From the NCBI GenBank assembly GCA_026770585.1, contig MU646711.1, positions 155,150 through 168,803 on the forward strand: 13,654 nucleotides of DNA. The letters are read 5' to 3'. A program made the translations under genes and the position numbers. Source of the stretch: Baffinella frigidus. Lineage: Eukaryota > Cryptophyceae > Cryptomonadales > Baffinellaceae. Under the pieces are notes generated by a model. It did not search any database. It was given only the letters and a program-made list of their open reading frames with translations, and was not told where the DNA came from. Positions 1-6,589 of the stretch are shown here, one piece after another. The number at the start of each line of letters is the position of its first letter. Positions within the stretch are counted from its first letter, which is position 1.

Positions 1-60
1 CCTCTCCCTCTCTCCCTCTCCCTCTCTCCCTCTCTCCCTCTCTCCCTCTCCCTCTCTCCG
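1..60 (+). repeat. CT-rich simple repeat / possible polypyrimidine tract
   Basis: Nearly pure pyrimidine made of CCCTCT and CTCTCC units, running straight into CGCAG at 59-63. It is simple sequence, but its place just before a coding exon makes it a plausible 3' splice polypyrimidine tract. The window also ends in similar sequence. Confidence 0.8.
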
Positions 61-63
61 CAG

Positions 64-145
64 GCTGAAGAAACTGCGGGCGCAGCACCTCGGAGACACC
101 GACTTCAAGACCTACTACCTCTGGCGGGGCATGCGCGACCTCACG
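64..145 (+). CDS. N-terminal exon of an ADP-ribosyltransferase-like protein (partial gene)
   Basis: An open stretch of 27 codons (65-145) lies between a polypyrimidine-CAG acceptor (ends at 63) and a GT donor (146-147). It begins LKKLRAQHLGD and ends YYLWRGMRDLT. From memory of the family, an aromatic-Leu-x-Arg-Gly-Met segment is the first signature of protist mono-ADP-ribosyltransferase-like domains, the Arg being the first residue of the R-S-E triad that binds NAD. The exon starts with one extra base, so it would follow an intron splitting a codon after its second base, and it ends in phase 0. The assignment is backed by further pieces of the same domain on the same strand in the right order (2928-2968, 6769-6879). 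The piece that should follow is not seen, so the gene is incomplete here. Target and cell location are unknown. Confidence 0.55.
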
Positions 146-155
146 GTGATTCTGG

Positions 156-272
156 GGATACAGTCCCGTGTAGGATGGCCCGGATACAGTCCCGTGTAGG
201 ACGGCAGGATACAGTGCGGGTAGGATGGAAGGATACAGTCCCGTGTAGGATGGCCGGATACAGTCCCTTCTA
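156..272 (+). repeat. Five-copy tandem repeat, about 25 bp, GGATACAGTCCCGTGTAGGA type
   Basis: About five imperfect units of GGATACAGTCCCGTGTAGGA plus TGGCC follow the ART exon. The same unit occurs singly at 648-672 and about twice at 7003-7060, in each case near GGAGTGACTTTAC or a variant of it. A reverse-complement partner (GTAAAGTCACTCCGGCCATC) is at 302-321. This is a dispersed family that expanded locally here. Confidence 0.8.
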
Positions 273-332
273 GGTCCATTCGACCGGGGGGAAGCACTCT
301 TGTAAAGTCACTCCGGCCATCCTCCACCAGCC

Positions 333-452
333 CTCCGAGGCGAACCAAATCGAGGCTGGGGCATGAGCCAATTCCTCGGGCGGCACCTTCGAAAACGAAT
401 GTGCCACCCGAGGAAATGGCTCCAAACCATCCTCGATTCGGTCCGACTCGCA
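333..452. mobile_element. Foldback element (MITE-like)
   Basis: A long imperfect inverted repeat. The arm CCAATTCCTCGGGCGGCAC (370-388) pairs with GTGCCACCCGAGGAAATGG (400-418), and outer arms near CGAACCAAATCGAGG (341-355) pair with CCTCGATTCGGTCCG (431-445). No transposase is present. It separates the two copies of the ART exon end. Boundaries and target duplication are unclear. Confidence 0.55.
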
Positions 453-458
453 GTCAGT

Positions 459-497
459 CCCTACTACCTCTGGCGGGGCATGCGCGACCTTACGGTA
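459..497 (+). pseudogene. Duplicated 3' end of the ART N-terminal exon
   Basis: Positions 459-495 repeat 111-147 with one difference and again encode YYLWRGMRDLT followed by a GT donor. The upstream half of the exon (the LKKLRAQ region) is not repeated, so this is a partial copy. Homology breaks off at the donor because a foldback element is inserted there; the matching downstream sequence (GATTCTGGGGATACAG) resumes at 641. The copy is unlikely to be usable as an exon. Confidence 0.6.
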
Positions 498-638
498 ATT
501 TCAAGTGGAAACTCTTTTAATTTAAAAATTTTGGCAATGAAATTTACTACTCGCAACGATCTTTCTTGGTAGTGTTAAAGCAAACGTGTAGTATTTTTCA
601 TTGAAATTCAGTTTTTTAGATTGAAAGAGTTTCCACAT
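498..638. mobile_element. MITE inserted at the duplicated exon's splice donor, TA target duplication
   Basis: Arms GTGGAAACTCTTTTAATTTA (505-524) and TTAGATTGAAAGAGTTTCCAC (616-636) are reverse complements with few mismatches, and inner segments (535-550 and 588-603) extend the stem. TA dinucleotides at 496-497 and 639-640 flank the element. Copy 1 of the duplicated region (143-160) shows the site without the insert. TA duplication and short inverted ends fit a Tc1/mariner-type non-autonomous element. Confidence 0.65.
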
Positions 639-720
639 TAGATTCTGGGGATACAGTCCCGTGTAGGATGGCCGGAGTGACTTTACAGGAGTGATGCCCC
701 CCGCTCGAATGGAGTGAGAT

Positions 721-789
721 CCTTTTGGTCCCTGAGGTTTTGATCTCGCCCAACATAGCCGAACACCACCCCTTTCCGTAGAAAAGATC
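721..789 (-). repeat. Dispersed repeat copy (partner at 2479-2550)
   Basis: The reverse complement contains CTACGGAAAGGGGTGGTGTT and AAAACCTCAGGGACC, matching 2479-2550 on the + strand at roughly 80 percent by eye. Translated products of both copies share STER-GVRLC and KPQGP, but with changes and no conserved frame borders, so I treat this as a non-coding repeat. Confidence 0.55.
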
Positions 790-830
790 TGCAGAAAAAG
801 CGCTGTTTCAGCGGGGACCACCTGCTAGGA

Positions 831-852
831 CCACTTAGTGACCACTAAGTGG
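831..852. repeat. Short palindrome
   Basis: CCACTTAGT and ACTAAGTGG are perfect 9-bp arms around GACC minus overlap. The arm sequence AAGTGGACC is also the core of the 19-bp tandem array at 4205-4315. Confidence 0.6.
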
Positions 853-965
853 ACCTTGCAGGTGGACCACTTACAGCACCACCCCACCCCCCATACAGCC
901 GGCGAATCCTGAGGGAATAACCTGTGGCATATCTGCGCAACCGACCAATAACCTGTGCGTTTACT

Positions 966-1124
966 CCACGCGACGATAACATGTGTATCAAATCGGTTAC
1001 GTCTTTCTATTATTCCTGCGCTACTAAAAGTATTGTTGTTCGGAATCCGCGCAAAGGTGACAGATTCGTGGGTGAGTTGGCTTTGAAAATAGGCTAATTT
1101 GATACACAGGCCATCGTCCCGTGG
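966..1124. mobile_element. Foldback element with about 28-bp inverted ends
   Basis: CCACGCGACGATAACATGTG (966-985, continuing to ATCAAAT at 993) pairs with ATTTGATACACAGG through CCATCGTCCCGTGG (1097-1124). The interior is AT-rich without a gene. The segment CGTCTTTCTATTATT (999-1013) is repeated near 1758, pointing to shared repeat ancestry. Target duplication is not clear. Confidence 0.6.
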
Positions 1125-1145
1125 CTGAGCTCAGTTCGACTACGT

Positions 1146-1181
1146 CGGAGTTCCCCACTCAGTTGGGAGTGGGGAACTCCG
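1146..1181. repeat. Perfect hairpin with recurrent GGAGTTCCCCAC arm
   Basis: CGGAGTTCCCCACTC (1146-1160) and GAGTGGGGAACTCCG (1167-1181) form a perfect 15-bp stem with a 6-base loop. The single arm CGGAGTTCCCCAC recurs at 4646-4658, about 4665-4675 and 5477-5489 (following TATGT at the last site), so it is part of a dispersed family. Confidence 0.75.
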
Positions 1182-1303
1182 TTCCATCGAAACTTAGTGT
1201 TGATAATCGATTGGACGGCAGGCCCCTGAGGAGTTCTTGCGGTATGGGGGGGCGGAGGCAGCGTGCATGAGCACCAGCCGCACCAAGGCTGTCGTCGTAG
1301 GTC

Positions 1304-1420
1304 CTCGCTCTCTCTCACACACACTCTCTCTCTCCCTCGCTCGCTCACTCTCTCTCCCTCGCTCTCTCTCCCTCGCTCCCTCGCGCGCTCTCTCTCTCTC
1401 TCGCTAACTCTCTCTCGACT
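1304..1420. repeat. CT microsatellite
   Basis: Degenerate (CT)n with interspersed CG. It yields long Ser-Leu or Arg-Glu frames by translation only; no gene is supported. Confidence 0.85.
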
Positions 1421-1460
1421 CTGAAAGAAAATTAGCGTTCCCCGGATAAAGCTTGGCCAA

Positions 1461-1670
1461 CCACTCGAGGCTAGACATGGGACCATTTTAAAACAGAGCT
1501 TCTTTTACGAGTGAAGAGAAAAAAAAATGTGTAGTAATTTTCACACAAATAGGGGCGTTTGGTCACGTTGCTGGGGAAATTCCCCCAGCAACGTGACCAA
1601 ACCTGCCCGTGACAGGTACTAAATTTAACAACCCCACATTTACAATGGTCCCATTTCTAGCCTCGAGTGG
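1461..1670. mobile_element. Foldback element with nested perfect hairpin
   Basis: The outer ends CCACTCGAGGCTAGACATGG (1461-1480) and CCATTTCTAGCCTCGAGTGG (1651-1670) are near-perfect inverted repeats and continue inward into GGACCATT / AATGGTC. A second hairpin sits at the centre (1557-1602): a 22-bp stem beginning GTTTGGTCACGTTGCTGGGG with one extra C on one side. No coding capacity. Two nested stems suggest one element inserted in another, or a long decayed foldback. Confidence 0.7.
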
Positions 1671-1896
1671 AAACCCGTTGACAGGAGCGCCAGTTGTTCT
1701 CTACGTTTTTACAGATCGAACGGCCTACGCGGGAGAGTTAAATGTCATTTTACGCCCTGCGTCTTTCTATTATTTCCCCTTGAAATCGGAAAAAGTTGCC
1801 GGAAATGCCCACAAATAATTGACTTTGAGCCTGCCGGTAACCGCAAGATATGCTTTCCGGTTGCCTAGATAAGGCACCTCCCCCTCCCCCGTAGAC
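1671..1896. other. No gene recognised
   Basis: Mixed-composition sequence without a convincing exon, RNA gene or repeat beyond CGTCTTTCTATTATT (shared with about 999-1013). A 69-codon + frame spanning the element boundary at 1609-1818 has no recognisable motif. Confidence 0.5.
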
Positions 1897-1957
1897 CACT
1901 TAGCAGGCATCGAGGGTTTCACGGATACAGTCCATCTAATCGATTTTTGCTAGAATC
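1897..1957 (+). repeat. Dispersed repeat, CACGGATACAGTCCATCTAA type, copy 1
   Basis: The sequence from CACTTAGCAGGCATCGAGGG to TTTTTGCTAGAATC recurs at 6590-6650 (+) and 11495-11556 (-). The three copies share GATACAGTCCATCTA (one has GACACAG) and flanking CTTAGCAGCC-type sequence. Function unknown. Confidence 0.75.
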
Positions 1958-2064
1958 TTGTGCAGTTCGGATTTTGCATTCCATCGGGTTTTGCCCCGAT
2001 CATCGAAACCAACATCGCCACCCTGCGGGGAGGCTTGATGTGATCTGAACGGAAGCACGGCTTT

Positions 2065-2151
2065 TCCACTGTTACTTTTTAAGTTAACAGAGGTTCCACT
2101 TTTGCTTTGAGACGTTCCACTCTCGACTTTTGTCTCGGTGGGCCGCGCTCT
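2065..2151 (+). repeat. 87-bp dispersed repeat, copy 1
   Basis: Matches 2973-3059 at equal length with only a handful of differences. Both run from TCCACTGTTACTT to GGGCCGCGCTCT and include AAGTTAACAGAGGTTCCACT. A short imperfect stem (CTGTTACTT / AAGTTAACAG) is at the left end. The second copy begins four bases after the core ART exon. Confidence 0.85.
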
Positions 2152-2174
2152 GAACCAGTTCCAGTGTCCGCCTA

Positions 2175-2225
2175 TGTGGAGCAGCGTTTGCCTGTTAGAT
2201 TTTGATAGGTGGACGCTGCTCCACA
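2175..2225. repeat. Hairpin, 13-bp perfect stem
   Basis: TGTGGAGCAGCGT (2175-2187) and ACGCTGCTCCACA (2213-2225) are exact reverse complements, separated by 25 bases. It lies inside open frames on both strands whose peptides mirror each other, which is a consequence of the inverted repeat. Confidence 0.7.
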
Positions 2226-2298
2226 CACGCTTATTACGGATCGAACCCAACATGGCCACCACGTATTCCCTTCCTAAATATCGGGCTTGTAAGACTGG

Positions 2299-2459
2299 TC
2301 AGTCAGCCGTTGTGTTTGGCAGTTAGGCGTTGTGTTTGGCAGTCTTACGGTTAGGCGTTGTGTTTGGCGGTCTTACGGTTAGGCGCAAAAAGTCTCGGCC
2401 TACGGTAGGAGGTCTTACAAGGCCGATATGCAGGACCGCCAAACACATCGGCTGACTGA
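2299..2459. mobile_element. Foldback element containing a 28-bp minisatellite
   Basis: The left arm TCAGTCAGCCGTTGTGTTTG (2299-2318) pairs with CAAACACATCGGCTGACTGA (2440-2459). Inside, units of TTAGGCGTTGTGTTTGGC plus AGTCTTACGG are repeated about three times (2310-2386). The segment AAAAAGTCTCGGCCTACGGTAGGAGGTC (2387-2414) is a fragment of the family seen whole at 9044-9206, so two element types are joined here. Confidence 0.65.
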
Positions 2460-2478
2460 AACAATGCTTTGTCTGTAA

Positions 2479-2550
2479 ATCTTGTCTACGGAAAGGCGTG
2501 GTGTTCGCCTATGTCGGGAGCATTTAAAACCTCAAGGACCTAACCGAAAG
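2479..2550 (+). repeat. Dispersed repeat copy (partner at 721-789)
   Basis: Contains CTACGGAAAGGCGTGGTGTT and AAAACCTCAAGGACC, matching the reverse complement of 721-789. A 74-codon frame covers it, but the partner copy does not keep the peptide well. Confidence 0.55.
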
Positions 2551-2702
2551 GAGGCGTGGCGCCAACCACCATGGCTGAGTGAAAGGGGCCCGCTCAATCA
2601 TCCCGGTGATACAGCGGAATTGGACAATTCCACTTTTTTATTGGTAACCAGTAGGTTGTCAATAAAGCACAGTCTCTTGGTTGATGGTCAAATAATGGCC
2701 GA

Positions 2703-2741
2703 ATAAGTGTTCTGTATCTGCCTGGTTGACAGAACACTTAT
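2703..2741. repeat. Hairpin, 13-bp perfect stem
   Basis: ATAAGTGTTCTGT (2703-2715) and ACAGAACACTTAT (2729-2741) pair perfectly around a 13-base loop. The stretch to 2924 that follows holds no exon I can support; CAATAAAAG at 2900-2908 is too close to the next exon to act as its polyA signal. Confidence 0.7.
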
Positions 2742-2927
2742 CGTTGAGCTTGATTTAGTGATGGCAAGCAGAGTCGTGAAGCGAACGCCTCCGACGCTAA
2801 GGTAGATAGATCCGGTTGTACATTTAGGTCCTTAGTTAAGAAGCACTTAGTTCGAGCCCTCTCTGGACGCTTTAAGTTTACGGTCCGACGTCATAAGTTC
2901 AATAAAAGTCTCTTCTGCCTGGTGCAG

Positions 2928-2968
2928 GCTACGCGAAGTCCAAGAAGCCGCTGCTCTTCCGCATCAAG
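2928..2968 (+). CDS. Core exon of the ADP-ribosyltransferase-like gene
   Basis: A pyrimidine-rich run (TCTCTTCTGCCT, 2909-2920) and CAG (2925-2927) precede GC plus thirteen codons reading YAKSKKPLLFRIK, then a GT donor at 2969-2970 (AAG/GTGCTC). From memory, this strand segment (small-basic residues, then LLFRI) follows the Ser-Thr motif in the ART-like family; it forms part of the NAD-binding core. The first codon is split after one base. It lies on the same strand as the RGM exon upstream and the Glu-x-Glu exon downstream, with the expected N-to-C order. An 87-bp dispersed repeat starts four bases past the donor. The exon expected just before it is not seen in the 2.8 kb upstream. Confidence 0.55.
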
Positions 2969-2972
2969 GTGC

Positions 2973-3059
2973 TCCACTGTTACTTCTGAAGTTAACAGAG
3001 GTTCCACTTTTGCTTTGAGACGTCCCAATCTCGACTTTTGTCTCGGTGGGCCGCGCTCT
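2973..3059 (+). repeat. 87-bp dispersed repeat, copy 2
   Basis: Same unit as 2065-2151, with identical ends. Its position directly downstream of an exon donor suggests insertion into, or capture as, the start of an intron. Confidence 0.85.
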
Positions 3060-3065
3060 TCCAGG

Positions 3066-3143
3066 GCCCTAAGCCCTGAAGCCTAAACCCCTACACCCTG
3101 GACCCTGACCCCTGAACCCTAGATCCTGAGGCCTGAATCCGTG
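3066..3143 (-). repeat. Degenerate telomere-like heptamers (CCCTAAA / CCCTGAA)
   Basis: About eleven 7-bp units such as GCCCTAA, ACCCTGA, CCCCTGA and ACCCTAG. The G-rich strand is the - strand (TTTAGGG/TTCAGGG). This is one of many such blocks in the window. Confidence 0.8.
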
Positions 3144-3669
3144 GTGCACAGCATCAAGGTGAGAGAGGTTCTCAAGTTGACATAGGAGGTCTGCGAGCGT
3201 CTCGTGACACAAAGATTCGTAATTTATTGCCAATTTGCAACAACCAGCGCCAGCACCGCACATGCCCTACGCATTGTGCTACTTGCTATACCCCCGGGCG
3301 GACGCTCTTACGAGCTGTTTCTTCTTCGTTATTACTCTCGTTACAGGTCTTAAATGAGGCCCTTGAGCCTTGAGTTGAGTGATAAAAAAAATCTATGAGA
3401 TTTTCCCCGATGGATTCGATCGCCACCTCCTGCATCCCACTCGGAACACTACCGGGGAAATTCTAAAGTAACCTATTGGATAGTTTTTTAAGGAAACATG
3501 CCAAAAGTCAGCAAATTTTAATCACGTTTTTCCTGGATATCCGGGGGAGATGTGAATCGTAGCCTTCGGAGTGGAAGGTGCCCGACCGCTCTCGATGGAA
3601 CTCGCAACGTTTGAAGAGTCCAAGACCAGAATCTGGCCTCGGCGTCAGGTACTAATCTTTGAAACCCTC

Positions 3670-3670
<1 letters not shown>
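3144..3670. other. Mostly unexplained sequence with one dispersed repeat
   Basis: Positions 3149-3160 hold AGCATCAAG followed by the canonical donor GTGAGAG, echoing the end of the core ART exon (CGCATCAAG/GTGCTC). Positions 3321-3399 are a dispersed repeat listed separately. GATATCCGGGGGAGATGTG near 3537-3555 resembles GATATCCGGGGGAAATGCG at 11451-11469. I support no gene here; a 90-codon - frame and a 94-codon + frame run into the AG tract. Confidence 0.4.
3321..3399 (+). repeat. Dispersed repeat, copy 1 (partner 6241-6315)
   Basis: Starts CTTCTTCGTTATTACTCTCG and contains GCCTTGAGTTGAGTGATA and TCTATGAG. The copy at 6241-6315 shares these with small changes. It may be intronic, because both copies lie between ART exons on the same strand. 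Confidence 0.75.
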
Positions 3671-3671
<1 letters not shown>

Positions 3672-3738
<67 letters not shown>

Positions 3739-3765
3739 ATTGACGACCAACTGGTCCGGATCCGC
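3672..3765 (+). repeat. AG microsatellite with conserved right flank
   Basis: (AG)n at 3672-3732 is followed by ACGACCAACTGGTCCGGATC (3744-3763). The same flank follows another AG tract at 4731-4750. The shared unique flank shows these are copies of one repeat element, not independent slippage tracts. Confidence 0.8.
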
Positions 3766-4204
3766 TATCCACATCACCGAAACCCTTCAAGGTGTACCCG
3801 TCCCGCTCGAGAGCGAAACCCTAAAAGAGCTACAAGGTCTCCCCCGAGAACCTGACGTTTGATTTGTTCCAACATGGCTACCCCCCCCCCCCCCCAGAAT
3901 CCTTCTGAAGGACCCCCCGTTAGGTCTTTTAAGTTCTTCGAGCTCCCTAGGCGGACACTAGAACTGGTTCTGTAGAAAAGTCGTACTTGAAGGAACCGGG
4001 TCAGGGTTCTGGATTTCAGTCATTTTCATTATTTCAGAGGAGAAATCATAGGCCTTTCGGATTACATCAAGCCTTCCCGCAGGACCCCCCGTGGCATATC
4101 TTCATCTTGCTTGCTGTCGAGAAGCTAACACCTAGTCAGATGTGATTGAATGCGTGCACCTTCAACCACTCTCCTACTTGGTCAATCCCTGGCCACTTAT
4201 TACG
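3766..4204. other. No gene recognised
   Basis: Contains a C15 run (3881-3895) and otherwise mixed sequence. The + frame just after the AG tract reads ITETLQGVPVPLESETLKEL before a stop at 3860-3862; it looks more protein-like than its neighbours, but I find no second copy and no clear splice pair, so it is only noted. Confidence 0.35.
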
Positions 4205-4315
4205 TCTAAGTGGACCGCAGTAAGTGGACCACTCTCACTAAGTGGACCACTCTCACATAAGTGGACTGCTCTCACATAAGTGGACCACTTTCACATAAGT
4301 GGACGACTCTCACGT
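4205..4315 (+). repeat. 19-bp tandem repeat, about five to six units
   Basis: Units of TAAGTGGACCACTCTCACA repeat with a period of 19, with a shorter first unit. Each unit holds a small inverted motif (AGTGG / CCACT). Related to the palindrome at 831-852. Confidence 0.85.
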
Positions 4316-4415
4316 CACAGGTCTCAAGCCCGATGGACATGGGGGCGGACATCAGCTGGCTCTCAACTTTCCCTGGGGTGAACCTCCTCCTCTCCCGATT
4401 TCGTTTCGAAACATA

Positions 4416-4587
4416 GAGCGTTTGCGGTAATTGTTGTCCATTTTGGATGTGCGGTTTTCCGGTTTTCCGGGGTTTATTTGTACCAGAAGTGTCCATTTAA
4501 AATGTTTTCGACCTTTACAACATTTTAAAAACCCGGAAAATCGGGAAACCGCACGTCCAAAATGGACAACAATTACCGCAAACGCTC
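4416..4587. mobile_element. MITE with about 60-bp inverted arms and TA target duplication
   Basis: The left arm starts GAGCGTTTGCGGTAATTGTT (4416-4435) and the right arm ends AACAATTACCGCAAACGCTC (4568-4587), an exact match. Pairing continues through GTCCATTTTGGA and GTGCGGTTTTCC. The centre carries another short stem (TTAAAATGTT / AACATTTTAA). TA flanks both ends (4414-4415, 4588-4589). No internal gene. The arms are so alike that the insertion may be young. It probably belongs to the Tc1/mariner-like non-autonomous class. Confidence 0.8.
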
Positions 4588-4703
4588 TACCAGAATCGGT
4601 GATTCACCAAGACTTTGAAAGCCGATTTATGTTCTATCGGATATCGGAGTTCCCCACTACATCGGAGTTCCCCACCGAGTTACCTACCCATACCCCCCCC
4701 ATG

Positions 4704-4755
4704 CTAGAGAGAGAGAGAGAGTTGTTTTTTTACGACCAACTGGTCCGGATCCACC
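4704..4755 (+). repeat. Short AG tract with the ACGACCAACTGGTCCGGATC flank
   Basis: Second copy of the AG-anchored element of 3672-3765: the AG run is much shorter (4705-4721) but ACGACCAACTGGTCCGGATC (4731-4750) is identical. Confidence 0.75.
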
Positions 4756-4947
4756 TCATCATGGCTCAGATGATTTTAGTGGACCGGCCTCGCGCCTTGG
4801 GAGTTTGAATTCCCTTTTCCAGGTAGCCTTATATCTACCTTCCTATCCCCCATGCTACCTTCCCTTCTAGCGGTAGCGAACGCGGAGGGAATCGATTTCG
4901 AGAGAGAGGGAGGGAGAGAGATCTATATAGAGAAAGAGCGAGCGAGC

Positions 4948-4979
<32 letters not shown>

Positions 4980-5215
4980 GACCTTTATTACTAGTAATAA
5001 CACAGCGTTCCGAGTTGACGAGTTGACGCCTTTCACGCACTTGTTGACACTTATTGACTTTATTCGAAAAATTAATGCACGGCGTAGAATTGAGGCGAGC
5101 TTGGGAAAGGATCTGGGTACTCTCCAGTCGAAATCTAACCACGCGTGTGCAGTATTGCGCTTCGGTCTTGGGGCCATTCTGGGAGGTCACATGCTTTCTA
5201 ACAATAGACAGCCCA
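4756..5215. repeat. AG microsatellite with a second conserved flank; no gene
   Basis: AG/GAGC repeats at about 4896-4980 are followed by ACCTTTATTACTAGTAATAA and CACAGCGTTCCGAGTTG. A close match (ACCTGCATTACTACCAACACAGC, then TTCCCGAGTTG) follows the AG tract at 6880-6960. Frames crossing this tract on both strands are translated repeat. Positions 5020-5215 show nothing I recognise. Confidence 0.6.
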
Positions 5216-5272
5216 ATCTATCCACTGGTGAAAGGCTAAAAGGCTACCCAGTTATCCATTGGTGAAAGGCTG
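5216..5272 (+). repeat. Two-copy 19-bp direct repeat
   Basis: TATCCACTGGTGAAAGGCT and TATCCATTGGTGAAAGGCT occur 37 bases apart; CTATC segments flank both. Confidence 0.7.
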
Positions 5273-5335
5273 CCTATCTATCTGGAGAGACTGCGCCGGA
5301 GTCCCCTTTAACACCCTCTGTGGGGCTGTGCTGTC

Positions 5336-5412
5336 CTCTCTCTCTCTCTCTCTCTCTCGCCACCCCCCTCTCTCCTCTCTCCTCTCTCTCTCCTCTCTCT
5401 CTCCTCTCTCTC
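5336..5412. repeat. CT microsatellite
   Basis: Nearly pure CT with CC interruptions, ending in two direct copies of TCTCATCTCCCAT (5410-5438 region). Confidence 0.85.
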
Positions 5413-5442
5413 ATCTCCCATGTCTGTCTCATCTCCCATAGT

Positions 5443-5479
5443 CCGACATAGTCATAGACATAGTCTATGACTATGTCGG
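5443..5479. repeat. Hairpin of about 18 bp leading into GGAGTTCCCCAC
   Basis: CCGACATAGTCATAGAC (5443-5459) is the exact reverse complement of GTCTATGACTATGTCGG (5463-5479), with a 3-base loop. It runs into the recurrent GGAGTTCCCCAC motif at 5478-5489. Confidence 0.8.
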
Positions 5480-5548
5480 AGTTCCCCACCCCGTTGGAAT
5501 GGGGTGCGCTGTTGCAGCTGACCCTCAACGGCGCATCATTTGAACGCT

Positions 5549-5667
5549 ACAGAGCTACCTCACTCATAAGAAACAGCCTCCCCCTAGGACCCTACAGTAG
5601 GCCTATGCCTAGGGCCCTACGGTGGTCCTAGGGGGGGGGCAGTTTCTTATGAGCGAGGTACCCCTGT
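5549..5667. mobile_element. Foldback element, ACAGGGGTACCTCGCTCATA family, copy 1
   Basis: ACAGAGCTACCTCACTCATAAGAAAC at the left pairs with GTTTCTTATGAGCGAGGTACCCCTGT at the right. The inner part GGACCCTACAGTAGGCCTAT with CTAGGGCCCTACGGTGGTCC makes a nearly continuous foldback. A second full copy is at 7137-7244 and an end fragment at 12750-12773. Its translated product (YRGTSL-RN type) is not a gene. Confidence 0.8.
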
Positions 5668-5727
5668 ACTAGACCCGCGTCCAAGTGTTATTGCCCAGGC
5701 GTGTAACCTAATACCCACCCATGACAG

Positions 5728-5888
5728 GAACATGAAGTCCTATCCCTCAAGTGGCGAGTAGGCGCATACACCCTACCGTAGAACCCTAGGACCTGCCTAT
5801 GACCTCTTGCTGGTCAAATGTGACTGCCTGGCCACTTTAGGGATACCCTCTTCTCACCTACCTCAAGCCCATGATCCGCCAACCTTGA
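5728..5888 (+). pseudogene. ART C-terminal exon, copy 1, interrupted by a MITE
   Basis: After ATGACAG (5721-5727) the first codons read EHEV, matching the intact copy at 6769. The exon is then broken at 5741-5742 by a 101-bp element flanked by TA, and resumes at 5844 to encode LTYLKPMIRQP before TGA at 5886-5888. Relative to the intact copy two bases are also missing at the break, so the frame would not be kept even without the insert. The upstream 24 bases (taccca-catgacag) match the intron end of the intact copy, so intron and exon were duplicated together. The E-H-E acidic pair is still present. Confidence 0.65.
5743..5843. mobile_element. Small MITE nested in an ART exon, TA target duplication
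   Basis: TCCCTCAAGTGGC (5743-5755) pairs with GCCACTTTAGGGA (5831-5843), with one mismatch; TA lies on each side (5741-5742, 5844-5845). The intact exon copies at 6523 and 6775 show the site uninterrupted, which makes this a clear insertion and not a random inverted repeat. Confidence 0.75.
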
Positions 5889-5900
5889 TCAAGGCCATGT

Positions 5901-6000
5901 TCATAGGCTAACGGCCTGAAAATGGGGTAGTTAGGCCTACGGCATTGCCTAGGACCTCCTACCGTAGGCCGAGGGATCTTAGGACCAAAACGTCTCGGCC
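5901..6000 (+). mobile_element. Half copy (left arm plus centre) of the 9044-9206 foldback family
   Basis: TCATAGGCTAACGGCCTGAA through GTAGGCCGAG matches the left arm of 9044-9206 almost base for base, then a centre (GGATCTTAGGACCAAAACGTCTCGGCC) in the opposite orientation to that copy. The right arm is absent. Confidence 0.8.
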
Positions 6001-6240
6001 TTGATGGGCTGTCGGATCGGGTCTAGTCCACGCCAGGTCATAAGTCGGAATTTCAGCTACAGGTCTTTAAAAAAATTGTACCCGGATCCGAAACTTTGTA
6101 TTCGGATCGGACGTGGAAAGGACGAGTAGCTGCGAAATCGATGGTGGCTACGTACCAGTTAGTACCACGAAACGAACCGTTGCGTCGTGAAATTGCCAGT
6201 CATGACCTGCCGTGGACCGGGCTCGTAACCTAATCTTCTT
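6001..6240. other. No gene; one short hairpin
   Basis: GATCCGAA (6085-6092) and TTCGGATC (6101-6108) form an 8-bp stem. Nothing else is supported. Confidence 0.5.
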
Positions 6241-6315
6241 CTTCTTCTTTATTACTCTCGAAACAGGTCCTAGATAGGCCCTTTAGCCTTGAGTTGGGTG
6301 ATACAATGTCTATGA
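6241..6315 (+). repeat. Dispersed repeat, copy 2 (partner 3321-3399)
   Basis: Preceded by CTT triplets. It shares TTATTACTCTCG, ACAGGTC, GCCTTGAGTTGGGTGATA and TCTATGAG with the first copy. Downstream, CCTAATGCCCGCACGTGAC (6340-6358) resembles the intron ends before ART exon copies 1 and 3. Confidence 0.75.
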
Positions 6316-6516
6316 GCCTCAAGAACGAGCCCGCACCGGGAACCTAATGCCCGCACGTGACCAGCATCACTGCACCACGAGAAAGGGGCTCGGCCAAACC
6401 TGCATAGGTGGGTCGGGGAGCTCACCCGTAGATCGTTCCCAACTCCTCAAGAGTGAGGTGGGCGTGGCCTTCGATGTGAGTGTAAAGAAAAGCACCAAAG
6501 CACCAAAGCACAACAG

Positions 6517-6589
6517 GGAAACGAAGTCCTCTACCCTCCTCTCACCTACCTCAAGCCCATGATCCACCGACCCATCTTCTTGTGCTTTC
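6517..6589 (+). pseudogene. ART C-terminal exon, copy 2, degenerate
   Basis: After CACAACAG the frame reads GNEVLYPPLTYLKPMI and then leaves the family (HRPIFLC), because a dispersed repeat (6590-6650) replaces the tail. Compared with the intact copy, the first Glu of the Glu-x-Glu pair is Gly here (GAA to GGA), so a domain using this exon would lack one of the acidic residues the family needs. The exon body is otherwise almost identical in DNA to copy 3. Its upstream sequence is unlike copies 1 and 3. Confidence 0.6.

Noticed and set aside
1936-2262. 108-codon - frame
   Set aside because: Built from an 87-bp dispersed repeat and a 13-bp-stem hairpin; the other repeat copy does not keep the frame's context and no motif is seen.
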